Source: Coriaria nepalensis
Taxonomy: Eukaryota; Streptophyta; Magnoliopsida; Cucurbitales; Coriariaceae
Direction of reading: 5' to 3'
Length of the DNA stretch: 64,000 nucleotides
NCBI GenBank assembly: GCA_027186245.1
Contig: CP114486.1
Span: 3,100,001-3,164,000 of the forward strand
In this document: positions 13,971 through 25,619 of the stretch, piece by piece
Layout: each line of letters opens with the position of its first letter
Position numbering within the stretch: the first letter of the stretch is position 1
Position numbers and translations under genes: made by a program
The notes under the pieces: generated by a model
Databases searched by the model: none
Seen by the model: the letters and a program-made list of their open reading frames with translations, nothing else
What the model was told of the DNA's origin: nothing

Positions 13971-15433
13971 TGATGGGCCGGGCCCAATGTGGTCTGCTAG
14001 CCTGCAAGAAGAACCCGGTTATATGAGACTACTTGGTAAAAACTAGAAACCTAAAAAGAAAAAAGAAAATGAAACAGAAACTAAAATGAAATAATAATTA
14101 TTATTATCATTATGACAATTACACTTATATTATGGTTTCTTTTTATTTAAAAGACAAAAAAAAAAAGATCCGAATAGTCCCACCATATACACAAATTACC
14201 TCTTTTTTTTTTTTTTTTTTTTTTTTAATCACTCGTGGAGTTTCAATTAACTAAAGATAATAATGTACATGATGGCCATTTGGGCAGCTGCAATTTTCTT
14301 TGTTTTTGGGAGATTTAATTCACATATAAATTCTTTAAATTTTCGAGTTTGCATTTTTCTTCATTGTGAATTTTTTTTCCACCATTCTTTATCCGGGATG
14401 AGAAATGATCGTATGAATCATATTTACGAAGGATCGATAAATTATAATTGTGTATATTATTTTTATATCATATCAAATTTATATGTAGTTGCAATAGATC
14501 GGTCTATATAAGAATTTCTCATATATGATTATATAAATATAATTATGTTATAAATAATTTTTATAGTTAATTAAATAATAATTGTTTTGATTTGTATTTT
14601 AATTTATTAAGTGATTTGATATTTTGGGGAAAAAAAGTAATTTGAAAATATTATAGGGATATTTATAATTAAATTGAGGATATTTTAAGAAATTTGATTT
14701 TAAAATATGACATGTTGCACATTGCATGAAATTTTAAATTGACATGTCTTGAAATAACACGCTTCCCTTTGTAAAAGAAATATATGATGTTAATTATTAA
14801 TTTATATTTAATATTAAATTAATTATGAAATGAATAAATTTTACAATGATATTTTACGAAATTTGATTGTAAATTATGAATAAAAATTATAGTTTAGGAA
14901 ATTAAATTTATATTGTAACATTTTGTTTTGGATTTTTTTTTAAGAAATAATAATGATAATTATTTGTTTGCATTTAATATTAATTCATTAAGGAATTATA
15001 GTATTTTAAAAAGTTTAGTTTAAATTATAAAATAAGGATAATTTAGAAATTTCAAAACTTTCGTTAATTAGGTAATGGAGGGCAAAGAAGAAAAAAAAAT
15101 CATGTTTTTTTTTTGGCCTTGTTTTCTTCTTGGTCTTGATTAATGGAAAGTGGAGGACTGACAAATACTGTCTGGTGGTGATTGTCACTATTGATCTTGA
15201 AAACATTGCAATTCAAATTTTGTCTTGCAAGGAATCATGATCCCATCTAAACCCCTAACGTGGTTTAGGATTGTCACCACACCTAATTAAGAGGTTAGGA
15301 ATTAGGATTATTTTTGCTGTTACAATCATTTTCATGTTTTTTATTTGTAATTTTTATTCTTTTCATCATTGATTTAATAATAAAAAGGAAGTAACGATTT
15401 GACATGATAAAAACCATAAATACATTTTTTTTT

Positions 15434-15465
15434 AAAATAAAATAAAATAAAATAAAATAAAATAA
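15434..15465. repeat. Pentanucleotide microsatellite (AAAAT)n
   Basis: About six copies of AAAAT pass into AAAT units, about 45 bases before a poly-T run of roughly 29 bases at 15511-15539. Confidence 0.9.
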
Positions 15466-17847
15466 ATAAATAAAAGGGATTTTAAGGAGGGAGTGAGGCC
15501 ATGATACTTCCTTTTTTTTTTTTTTTTTTTTTTTTTTTTGGCCGAATGGCCCATGATAGTTGACATGACCCCTAGTGGCCGATCTAATTTCATTAGTCCC
15601 ACTAATTTGTTATTTGACAAAATTGAGGCAAATTATTTATGGTTCTTTTGAGATTAAATAATATTATTTATAAAATATTTGATATTTTATGATTTGGGTT
15701 TCTTTTAAATTATAAATTAATTCATCCGTCAAAAATAAATATTAAATCTTACAGTTAATTATTATTATTTATTTAAAATAATATGTATGCACTTTAATTT
15801 ATTTATTAAAAGAAAAAATAAATTAGTATTTATTAATATTATAAATAAATCACTTGAAATTTATTAATATTATAAATATATCTCTTAAGATAATAAAAAT
15901 TATAAGAAATTTTCTTCATATTTAACTTGAGTTTTAAGTAAGTCTAATTACTATAGGTGGGAAAATCTAATTAACTTCTAAAATTTTACATTAATTATAA
16001 TCAACCCTCAAAATATTCTATAATTATAATAAATACTTAAAAAATTAAACTTAAAACCAAAATTATAATAAACCCCATTCTTCCAACGAATTTAGGAACG
16101 TTCTTAATAATTTAACCGACCAAACTATTAATTAAAAGAAATAAATTTCTTATTTTTCAAATCAGCCCCTTAACTAGTCTAAAACTAATTTCATTTGATT
16201 CTTTTACCCTAATTTTTTTCATTTTTAGAAACAAAACTTCATTCTTTTAACACTACTCGCCGATTCATTAATTAATATGAATGTTGACAAATCGGCCTTT
16301 ATCTAAACTTCATTTGTATTTTGAATTGCAGATATGAAGTGACGCAAATAAATGGACTCAGGCTTAGGACAAAAAGACGAAAGAAAGGAAATGAACAGGC
16401 CTGCGTAAATGAAGGAAGACAAGGCCCACTATAGGCTTTGTAAAAAGGATCATACAAAATCCATCATGTCATAAACTACATCAACACCATTTTCACCGAC
16501 TCATTCATTTCACTTGTCTGTTTTTTTTTTTTTTTTTAATAATTAAATACTAATTTTGGAGAAATTTCTTAGCAACCCTCTGTCCTCGGTCTACTATAAA
16601 ATATCCCTCCCTTATATCATATAAATTATAATATCAGATAATACGTACGATAATAATTTTTCATTTCGAAACTAACCTAAAAATTTCTCATAATATTTTT
16701 TACAAAAATAAATGCAAACTCATAATATTGGGCCACGTTTGGAGACCCTATTGAAGGACCTAACATTTGGGCCGCGTATTGGGACTATTTACAACGCCAG
16801 ATACCGACCGGAAAAGGCCGCAGAGCCCATGGGCTGCGATCTATACATTTTAAGCCTAGCTCTTTGCCATAAACACTTTCAAATTTCAAATTGTATAGGC
16901 TGGCCTTTTCCGTTCTCAATTTTATCAAAATTAAAATTTTATTTAAAAAATGTTTTGAATGCCCACCCTAAAATTTACTCAAAATAAACATTTTACCTTA
17001 AAAATATTTAAATTATATAATTAATTACTCAAACTTTATATTAAAAATCTACTTTTCTTCTTGCTAATTTTTATATAATATGTATTATTTACCCCTAAAC
17101 CTTTTTTCCTAACTCCAAAGACACTCGTAAGAATAAATAGACGCATGAAAGGGAATGACATTCATATCCTTTGAGTAAAATTTGATATTAAAATTGAGTC
17201 TAAATTATTTTTCGAAATATTTAAACTCACGACCAAACGATGGAATGAAAATTAATATATAAAAATCAATTTTCGCCGTATTATAACAACCAAACATAAC
17301 AATAAATGAAAGTAAAGGAAAGTATTTCCAACATTTTGAGAATAAGACCATAATTGAGAGCATGGACGGTGGGCACTGCTCGAAGATTAAAAAAACTTAG
17401 GTATGTGTCTTTGTTTCGTTCACCTCTTTCTTCTTCTTTTTTTTTTTTTTTTTTTTTTTGTGATAAAAACTCCTATACTTTTTTATTGGCCTCCAAAAAA
17501 AAAAAGAAAAAAAAAAGAAAAATAATAATTAAAAAAATAATTAAATGTGTGAACACTAGATTAGCTAGCTAGTTAGTTATTGTATTTTATAGTTTTGAGA
17601 ATATGTTACGTAAATTAAAGTTATGAATTAAAATATTTTAGACGATAAGTAGGATATTTTGATGCTTTAAAGTTTCACACAATTATTTGAAAAAGAAAGC
17701 TCAAACTAAGACTCTCATATATATATATACTTTAATTTCTCCGTCATCATATGTAATCAAAGCTAATGGGCCTACCATCAATAATTCAAACCTAATGGAC
17801 ACATCTCATTCCCACCTAATGTTCATGGGTCTTCACAATTCGGGGAA

Positions 17848-17850
<3 letters not shown>

Positions 17851-17892
<42 letters not shown>
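17851..17892. repeat. Compound microsatellite (CT)15(AT)6
   Basis: Fifteen copies of CT change abruptly into about six copies of AT. This is non-coding. Confidence 0.95.
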
Positions 17893-17893
<1 letters not shown>

Positions 17894-18070
17894 ACAAAAA
17901 ATCTAGTATAGAATAAAAATTATTGTGATTTTTAAGGTGGGCCCTACAGAAAAAGAAAAGACTTTTTGGAATCTTAAAGACTTGACAATGTCTCTCCATC
18001 GCAATTATTGGCCTATTTTTTGTTATTATCAATACAAATCAAGTTTAAGTTGTGTAGGGCATTGAGTAAT

Positions 18071-18107
18071 TATTATTATTATTAATTAATTAATTAATTA
18101 ATTAATT
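18071..18107. repeat. Compound microsatellite (ATT)n(AATT)n
   Basis: Several ATT units pass into about six self-complementary AATT units. Confidence 0.9.
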
Positions 18108-18933
18108 AATAATGCACTCCCAAAATAATCTAATGATATTTATAATTGATTGTTACTGGCCCCACGGGCTCACCTACATTTATTATTATTTTTGGAGTTA
18201 ATCAACACTAATTTCATCGTGTAATGGTTTTTTTTTTCTTATACCAAAAGAATATTTTAGATGGTCTACATCACTTACTTTGATCTTTATTCTTTTCTAT
18301 GAAAAAAAATATCTGAAAAATGAAAATTTTAACTACAATGATAAATAATAAAAATTAAGATCATTTTTTTTTTAATGATAAATAAAAATTTTAAAAATTA
18401 TATTAATCATTTATTAATATATATATTTACTAAATATTTCATGTTTCCAGTTTTTTATATATAAATAAATAAATAAATTTCGAAGATGTAATATGAATTA
18501 ATTTTTATCTTTTTAAATAATGTGCAAGCATCAATAAATAAACTATCAAGCGAAATATTATAAATTACTTATAATTTAATTTTAATTATAATAATATAAA
18601 TAAATTAATTGAAATAAGGGTATCCAAATAATTATCGATGTATTGTTTTTCTTTCTTCTTTTTTTTTTTTTTTTCTTACTGTTCTCATAGGCAAGCCACG
18701 TGGAAGAAGGTAAGAGAGATCAAAGGTGCAGCGGTGGATCTAGAAGCTGTGAACAGCGGTAAATAATCAAGAAGTAGTGGGCAGAGGAAGCAAGAACATA
18801 GGGAATAGAACCCATGATAGATAAATACTTAACAAAAGAAAAGGTTGAAAGAGTGCGGGAAAAAAGATCACATCATTCAGAGTGCCCAAGTGTCCAATAG
18901 TATCTCGATCTGGGCCCCGCGAAGTGGTGTAAT

Positions 18934-18951
18934 GGGGGGGGGGGGGGGGGG
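18934..18951 (+). repeat. Poly-G run of 18
   Basis: An uninterrupted run of 18 G occurs in otherwise AT-rich DNA, preceded by the GC-rich patch GGGCCCCGCG near 18912. Such runs can form G-quadruplexes and are also prone to assembly and sequencing length errors. Confidence 0.9.
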
Positions 18952-20639
18952 AAGAAAACGACAAAAGAAGATGGGAAAGGGAAAGTGAGAAGGTTGGTGA
19001 CTTCAGGGAAAGGTTAAATAAAAGATGGGAGAAATCGAGAAAGTGTCATCGTGATGATTTATAGGCATTGACAATAAATATACAGAGGAAAATGAAATTG
19101 GAGCTTTTCTCTTTACCCACTCAATTACCTGGGCTTTTTATTTATTTATTTATTCTTTCTTTTTACAGTGAGGCACACTTGAGGCTTTCTTTTTCTCAGC
19201 TAATGTCACGTTTGCGGGCATCTTGAATGCCTTTTAGAATTTTAGAGAATGGAACCAAAAGTCTCCGAATCAAAGAACGTAGTGGTCACAATAATATTTG
19301 AATCTGTATTGTTGGATCGATGAATTCTGAGCAGGGGTGATCATTTTGGAAGAAACTTGAAAGAAATTTTGGGTGCGGTGATGTGTGGTTCATTCGAAGT
19401 ATGGGCAAACAACGGGCCATCCTGGAACGTGATGTACAAATTAAACTAAAATATAATTTCGTATCGCAAGCAGCTGTTTGAACAAGAGTATATTTGATCC
19501 CCTACAAACTGTTCTGATTCTGTAAAAAAGCAATGTGCCAAAAAAATGATAAGTTAGGTATTTATTTGGTTGGATGGTTCAGAGTTTTATACATTTATGT
19601 GGTAGTACTTAAAAATGTGGCCGAATTTTGAATTTTTTACTTTTAGCCAACCCAAATAACTCGTAAGTCGGGCTCGGGCTAAAATTTTAGTTCAAGTTTA
19701 GTATAAGCTTGGTGAATTTATCTTTGGATTCATGAGCTTTGATGGGTGGGATTTATTTCTATAGTTTTGGTTATTTTTGCTTTCATAAGCCCCTGTATCG
19801 GGCATGTTTTATTTTCTAGGCGTGGATTGCTTTACTTTGGTTTGTTTTGTTTACTTTCTTAAACGGCCCGATTTGTTCCCCTTTTAGGCCGATGCTCCTT
19901 TGACAGGGTTTTCTCCTCTCAATGCTATTAAATTTTACTTTTGGCCAAAAAACAAAAAAAATAATAATACTTGTGATGGCTTGTTCCGACCAAGGAGCGT
20001 GTAATTCAAACACCGGAGAAAAACCAAAAGAAATAGATATTTTGGTTAGGTTTACATTTTTGGTCCCTCTAATTCACCTTCTTTTCCAATTTAATCCAAA
20101 AATTCTCAATACAATCAAAGTAAATCATTTAAGTTTCATAATCATCCTATTTTATTCGTTGATTAAAAAAAAAAAGAAAAAATAAATATTTAATCATTTC
20201 AAGAATCACCTTCAAACTTGTTAGTTGTTACTATTCTCACCTAGTATTTTTCCTTAAATACATTCCAGCAATATTTAAAGCATAACTTGTGGTCACATTT
20301 GTTTTAATCAATGATCTAGATATTTTTCTTTCGTATCAAATCTAATTGGAAAAATTATTTGTGAATCTAGTTGAAAATCAAAATGTCAATCTGGATCAAG
20401 AAATTTTATGAAAGAAAGATGCCTAAAACAATTAGCAGAAATGATATAGTGGGGTACTTAAAAAAGCGGTACACAACTGTAATAGTGAAGATGAGAGTTA
20501 TTATCTATCGTAGAAGAAGATATAGAAAATGATAAAATAAAAGAAATAGCAGAGTTTAAAGAATTCTAATATTTTCTTTTATTTTTGTAAATTAAATATA
20601 TAAAGAGAGACGCGGTAGGTGAATGTAAATAATTAGGAG

Positions 20640-22000
20640 ATGTGACGAGTGAAGACAGTTTCATCATTTTTGTTAATTTATTATCCATCTCATCTGTCCA
20701 ATTCTTTACGTCATCTCTTAGTTATTTGAACATCTTTTCGAACTTCTATGTCCAACCCATAAAAGAGTCTCTATCTTATTCTCCAATACTCCACAGTTCT
20801 CCTTACACTTACCTTCATCACGGTTATCAATTCCTTTTGTACCTTCTTATTTTCTTCTTTTTCTTTTTTTTTTCTTCATTGTCTTCTTCTTTTTTTGTAT
20901 GTTTTTTCTTCTTCTTGTTCTTTTGTAGCTTCTTCTTCTTGTTGTTCCAATTCCCTAGTCAACATGTCTATAGCTTCGTCATATTCATCCTTAAAGGCCA
21001 AAGTCGATAAATACTCTTGAGTTGCTTCTTCATTGGCTTATTTCAGAATTCCACGAACGATGATTAAATGAATGTAAAAGTCATTCAATACTTTACCAAG
21101 ATAAAGTAAAATAATTTCATTAATTCAATAAAGAAACACTTACAAGTTTTTTCCTTGTCCACGTATCGACATTTTTAGGAGTTACAAGCGAATCCCTAGA
21201 TGACCATCTTAAAATTTGAGAGATGTGATTCTTTTTATTCCGTAATGCAACTTGCTTTTGAAGATAAGGAATGACTTCGTATGTACATTCCTACATAGTA
21301 ATAAATGGATAAGCAAACATAATTCAACAAAATGAAACCCAAATAATAAATTAAAATAAAAAGTATAACATGTAAAGCCAATGTAAACCTGTCTAAGGTA
21401 TATGTTTCCTCTTTCTCATTCTCATTCAACTCCTTCTTTTAATATCTATGTGCAAGGGTCTTCTCCTTAATATTATTTTTAAGGACCTGAATGGTTTTCT
21501 CATAACTCACTTTGCTCTAAGGGTAACTGGATAACCAATGAAAATTATTGGTTGTACTCAATGTAAATTCCTGGATCTCATTCTTTTTCCCTTGAGCCTA
21601 GATGACTCCTTTAATGAAATAAACAACAATCATCTTCACAATTTCATCATCATCATTCGTTAATAAGGCAACATTTAATTTGAATCTCCATGCAAACTCA
21701 AAAAGTGGTACACTCTTCCCACCAACGTACTTCCTTAATAGGTGATCATCTTTTTTATCAACTTAATAATATGGTTAGAAGGGTAATCTTGACATTTCAA
21801 CCGCATAACCATTGCAAATTCCCTCAGATCGAACTGCACATTCTTCTTCTTATTCTCCTTAAACCACAACTTGAACTTCTTCTTGCACTCGGCTTATCGG
21901 AGAAGAAAATTTTTTATAATTTGGCCAGAGTTTATAAGATCCGCCTTCACATTAACAAAGTGGTCTAGTCAAGTTTTTCTAAACATCTGCAAATGTTGTG
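20640..22000 (-). pseudogene. Degenerate DUF1985-type, transposon-associated gene
   Basis: Reading the minus strand from about 22,000 leftwards, several frames together resemble the plant DUF1985 domain. The pieces in order are LDHFVNVKAD, then the diagnostic FDLREFAMVMRLKC (near 21,820), then KKDDHLLRKYVGGKSV and IVVYFIKGVI, then SKVSYEKTIQVLKN. After a likely intron come ECTYEVIPYLQKQ and ILRW, and finally an acidic tail (DEYDEAIDMLTRELEQQEEE, near 20,950). Stops and frame changes separate the pieces, so it is not translatable as one protein. Family knowledge: DUF1985 proteins are numerous in plants and often sit with Ulp1-like peptidases in Mutator-like elements. No Ulp1 catalytic part is visible to the left. 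The exact ends are uncertain. Confidence 0.65.
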
Positions 22001-22117
22001 GAGTGAGTGAGCTTTTCTTTTATGTCAGCCATCACAGTTTCTTGCTTTGCTATCATAGTAGTATGGTACTCGTATAACTACTAATTTACTCGATAGGTCG
22101 AAGGCCTCTTCACATAA

Positions 22118-22260
22118 CCCTATCGACTCGTAGAGTAAATTTTATGAGTCAAAAAACCCTTTAAAGGTCTCGGCCCTTCGACTGGTAGAGTAAACTCTAT
22201 GGCTCAAAAGACCCTTTCATAGATCCCTTCGACTCGTAGAGTCAACTTTATTGCGCTTTT
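22118..22260. repeat. Imperfect tandem repeat, about 51-56 bp units
   Basis: Three diverged units start at about 22118, 22174 and 22225. Each begins with a block like CCCTTCGACTCGTAGAGTAA, followed by TATGRSTCAAAA and an ACCCTTT block. The third unit is truncated. The repeat lies next to the upstream end of the DUF1985 relic and may belong to it. Further related pieces (TAGAGTCGAA at about 22,278) suggest more decayed copies. Confidence 0.6.
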
Positions 22261-22269
22261 GAACAAAAA

Positions 22270-23158
22270 TCAACCTATAGAGTCGAATGCCCATTCATAT
22301 GGCCATTTTGAAAGAGGGTTTTAGGACACTTATCAAATTACTCGAAGACATATTTTTCTGTATTGATTCCGGCGCTGTTTTTAACTTCTTAGCTTCTCGT
22401 TCAGGTGAGATTGAAAGATCATCTTCCTTATTTATTTATTGTTTGTCTTCCTTCGCATTCCCATGAGTTTGAGCTATCTTGATTTTTCAAAATGCATTAG
22501 GTTTGTTTTGAACAAAGATTTGTTATTCAAAACATTCTAGATTCTGATTTCGAATGATTTATTAGCTCGAATGAGTTTGTTAATGGAGGTTAAAAATGAA
22601 GATTATAATCTTTAAATATGTGCTTGGCATTAATAAAGGCCTCGATGTGCATTAATGGGATGGGATATGGGATAAAAGTAAGAAAAAGAAAATAGGTGGG
22701 GAAAAAAAGTAAAAAATAAAAGCAATGGAAGGATCACCGAGTTTGACCCAGTGACCCGCATGTCTCTTCCCCTGGCAACCTGGCTTGCTCATATTTCTTG
22801 GATTTGCATGGGCGACCGAATTACCTAGACTGCATGAGTGCTTACTTAATCGGAGGTCTTTGTGCTGATCGATCAGTAAACCCCCAAACAAAATATCCTT
22901 CCAGACCTGTTTCTGTAGTTTCCTAAAACTATGTTTATACCCCCTTCGGAGTCTATGTTTACTTTCTCAAAAGGATCTCTTTGTAATTAACACAAATACT
23001 AAGGGCCATATATAGAAGAATCTGAAACTCTCAATTTAGGACCCCAGGTATTTTAAAAGCCACTGGTTTTCACTCTCTAAACCAGAACTAAGTATCTCTC
23101 TCTCTATAAATTGTTCTCCCCATTTATTTTCTCTTCATCTCTCTCGCTTCTCTCTCTA
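22270..23158. other. Intergenic region, upstream part of the FLZ gene
   Basis: No gene was recognised. The right end is CT-rich and contains TATAAA at 23105-23110. That lies only 49 bases before the FLZ start codon, so it is either a TATA box with a very short leader or simply part of the 5' UTR. Confidence 0.5.
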
Positions 23159-23758
23159 ATGGATTCTTCTGCACCAACGAGGAGACCTTGTTTCATCGAG
23201 GAAGATGACGGTCTAGCTTCACTGGTTGATATGGAAGCTGGAATTTCGGGAAACAAAGTTGCTGTGTTTTCCAGATCTCTTTATTACAACAGTTCAGCGC
23301 CCTCTTCTTCTAGAAGAAGATCAGGAGGTAGTTTTGGAAATTCATCTCCCAGATCTGGAAGGTTCTTCTACGATTCCAGATTCGAAGAGCATCATCATCG
23401 TCAACCCTATTTCCTAGACGCTTGCTCTCTCTGCCAAAAACCGCTCGTTGATAACAGAGACATCTTCATGTACAGGTTCGTGTTCTCTCTTATTTTTTTT
23501 GGGTGGTTTTCGATTTTCTCAGTTACCAAACAGGGGAAGTTAAATTGTAAAGTGCATATGATTTGCAGAGGGGATACGCCATTTTGCAGTGAAGAGTGCA
23601 GGCAAGAGCAAATAGACATCGATGAAGCGAAAGAAAAGAGCTTTAAGTTTTCTATGAAGAAGGCTTTGAGGAAGAAGGAGCAGATGAAATCCGATTCTCC
23701 TAACAAGTCCTCCACTCAGGACTATCCTTTACGAACTAGCACTGTCGCAGCTGCTTAG
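23159..23758 (+). CDS. FCS-like zinc finger (FLZ) protein, 2 exons
   Basis: Exons are 23159-23475 and 23569-23758, encoding 168 residues. The start is the first ATG after a CT-rich leader and gives MDSSAPTRRPCF. A serine- and arginine-rich N-terminal half leads into the FLZ domain at about residues 84-125: FLDACSLCQKPL, DIFMYRGDTPFCSEECR, then QEQIDIDEAKEK. The C-x2-C and FCSEEC zinc ligands are all present. The intron falls between MYR and GDTPFC, splitting the zinc ligand pairs. Family knowledge: FLZ proteins are plant-specific small adaptors that bind the SnRK1 kinase and link it to other partners in energy and stress signalling. Which FLZ paralogue this is cannot be told by eye. The intron is 93 bases, free of stops and a multiple of three, so an unspliced message would still be open. 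Confidence 0.92.
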   Translation: MDSSAPTRRPCFIEEDDGLASLVDMEAGISGNKVAVFSRSLYYNSSAPSSSRRRSGGSFGNSSPRSGRFFYDSRFEEHHHRQPYFLDACSLCQKPLVDNRDIFMYRFVFSLIFFGWFSIFSVTKQGKLNCKVHMICRGDTPFCSEECRQEQIDIDEAKEKSFKFSMKKALRKKEQMKSDSPNKSSTQDYPLRTSTVAAA

Positions 23759-25080
23759 ATTCAGAATGAATATTTTTCGAGAGACAGAAACCGCAATTAT
23801 GTATAAAAAAAAAAGAACCAAAAAAAAAAAAAACACGAGAGAGAGAGAGAGAGAGAGAGGAAGGGCCAAGGAGAGAAAGGGAGATGAGGAGTTGTTTTTT
23901 TCTTAGATGTTTTTGGTTAGAAGAAGTGTTGTGTATTTTGCTTGGATTTTTTTCGCTCTGTGATTTGGCTCACTCTCTGTTTCTTTTCCTTTTTGTTTGT
24001 ACTGCTTTGATTCTCATGGAATTAGACGATGATCATATAACAAAGCTATTATTAGTTTCCCTGTTGAGTCATGTAATCATTCGTCTTTGCTTTTTTAACC
24101 AGTCGATGATATTGTTTGGAAACATGAAATGTAAGCTGCCTTTCCATTTCTCGGATTTGGATTTGCTTCCGATTGTTCGCAATATTGTTTATCAAAAAAT
24201 TAATGACGAGACTCATTTTTATTTCGGTAAGGTTTGGATCCTTTCCAAGGGAATCGGAGAAAAGCTGAGGATGTATATGGGTAAGGAAAAGCAGAAATTG
24301 AGATTTAGAAAAGAAAAAAAAAAAAAGCATTTTAAGAAATGGTTTAAAGTTACATTAACTAAGATGAATATTTGGGATATGTTACATGTGATGTTGATTG
24401 AACAATTAATTATGTTTGTAGCAGTAGAAAAATGAATTTATTTTCATCACTAAGTCGTATTTGGGTTCTATTAATAAAAAAAAAAAAAAAAAAATTAATA
24501 GAAGAGAGAGAAACATTGATGGTACTGGTACATAAAAGAATCTTCTAGCTTCATGGAGAAACATCATCACCAATAAAATAATTGTCGACATAGATTAAAA
24601 ACATATGCTGGGTTTTCTACGGTTATCCATTACGTCCAGATAACCCCATGACGGCCCAATCTCACTCGAGATTTGGTCTTATTGAGCTGAGTAATTCAGT
24701 ATGGAGTCCCTGTTTGTTGACCTGGCCCATAGGACGGAGTGGGCCGACCCACAAATAATTGAGATCAGTATAATAAACCGATCCTATCCGATCTGCCTTT
24801 TACCTCTCTGTTCTTTTTTTCTACACTCGAGAGCAATTGATGCAATAATAAGCTAGCAATTGAAGTCAGCTTTACAATTCTTGTGTATCTAGTTATTGGA
24901 GCGTGTTTTTCATGCACTGTTTCAAATTCAACTAAACAAAATGCCAACTAGAGCTACAACTACTAAAAGTTCCTTAGAAAAATTAGCCACCATGAAAATG
25001 GTGGGAGATATTTGGAGGGTAAATTGAATCACAGTGTCTAATTTCTAAGAGTTGAAAGGCTACACCTACACTATGGGAAC
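23759..25080. other. FLZ 3' region and intergenic DNA
   Basis: The stretch begins with the probable FLZ 3' UTR, including a (GA)n repeat at about 23837-23859. A frame of 183 codons at 23884-24435 (+) has no recognisable domain and is compositionally biased (F/L-rich, then K-rich), so I do not call it a gene. Nothing else is recognised before the VPS13 upstream region. Confidence 0.55.
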
Positions 25081-25124
25081 GACGTCGCAGAATACTGTCG
25101 TCTTGCATCAGTTGGCTGTCACGC

Positions 25125-25339
25125 CACGTGCGCACGTCCTAATTAAATTGGGTCCCCCCACTCTCAACTTAAACCGCCTTCTGGGATTTGTAGTTTGGAT
25201 ACGAGGCAAAATATCGCAAATCGTCGGCCACGAATATCCATGTAGAATCTGACATTTTTCCCCTGCAAACGCGCCACGTGGTCATTAACGGCTTGACTCT
25301 CCCTCCATCTTTCAATCAGATGACTTTAATTTCCACGTG
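25125..25339 (+). promoter_or_regulatory. Cluster of three CACGTG (G-box) motifs upstream of VPS13
   Basis: The palindrome CACGTG occurs at 25125-25130, 25275-25280 and 25334-25339, each preceded by C (CCACGTG). This is 281-495 bases upstream of the VPS13 start codon. Further ACGT cores lie nearby (GACGTC at about 25081, GACGTG at about 25478). Established knowledge: bZIP and bHLH factors of ABA and light signalling bind such sites. That they regulate VPS13 is inference from position only. The transcript start is not visible. Confidence 0.55.
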
Positions 25340-25619
25340 GCATAAGCAGAAAGCCTCAATCAATAAGCGCACCCCAGTGGAAAATGGATATCACACGCAG
25401 ATGAGCACAGCCGCGGTGGCACCTCCAAAGTGGTCCGTTTTCCAGAAATGCACCTGGCGTGTTCTCGGCCTTACTAGACGTGTCCTTCAAGGCTTTAATA
25501 GAGAGTTTTATTTTCACTTTCTTATTTTCTCTCTGAACTGGCCTCGTTCTGGTCTTTCTTCATCTGCGATCATCGTGGTGCGATGATATTGTAATCGAGC
25601 GGGGAAGCCGGAATATAAA

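Larger units (their letters stand above)
13971..20639. other. Gene-poor AT-rich intergenic region with simple repeats
   Basis: Nothing here resembles a protein domain in either strand. The DNA is strongly AT-rich with long poly-T runs (about 14202-14226, 15511-15539, 17438-17459), microsatellites listed separately and one 18-base poly-G run. Short frames such as 16712-16987 have no recognisable motif. Transposon relics too decayed to read are possible. Confidence 0.65.

Noticed and set aside
13687..14007. 106-codon minus-strand frame
   Set aside because: It is the shadow of RING ligase exon 4, whose plus-strand frame has the conserved zinc ligands.
16712..16987. 91-codon plus-strand frame in a somewhat GC-richer patch
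   Set aside because: No recognisable domain, splice continuation or conserved motif was seen.
20642..21010. 122-codon plus-strand frame rich in Phe and Ser
   Set aside because: It is the antisense of a Glu/Lys-rich minus-strand stretch belonging to the DUF1985 relic, so low-complexity DNA explains it.
23884..24435. 183-codon open frame downstream of the FLZ gene
   Set aside because: It has no domain or motif and a biased F/L then K composition, it runs through poly-A-type sequence, and its position fits the FLZ 3' UTR.
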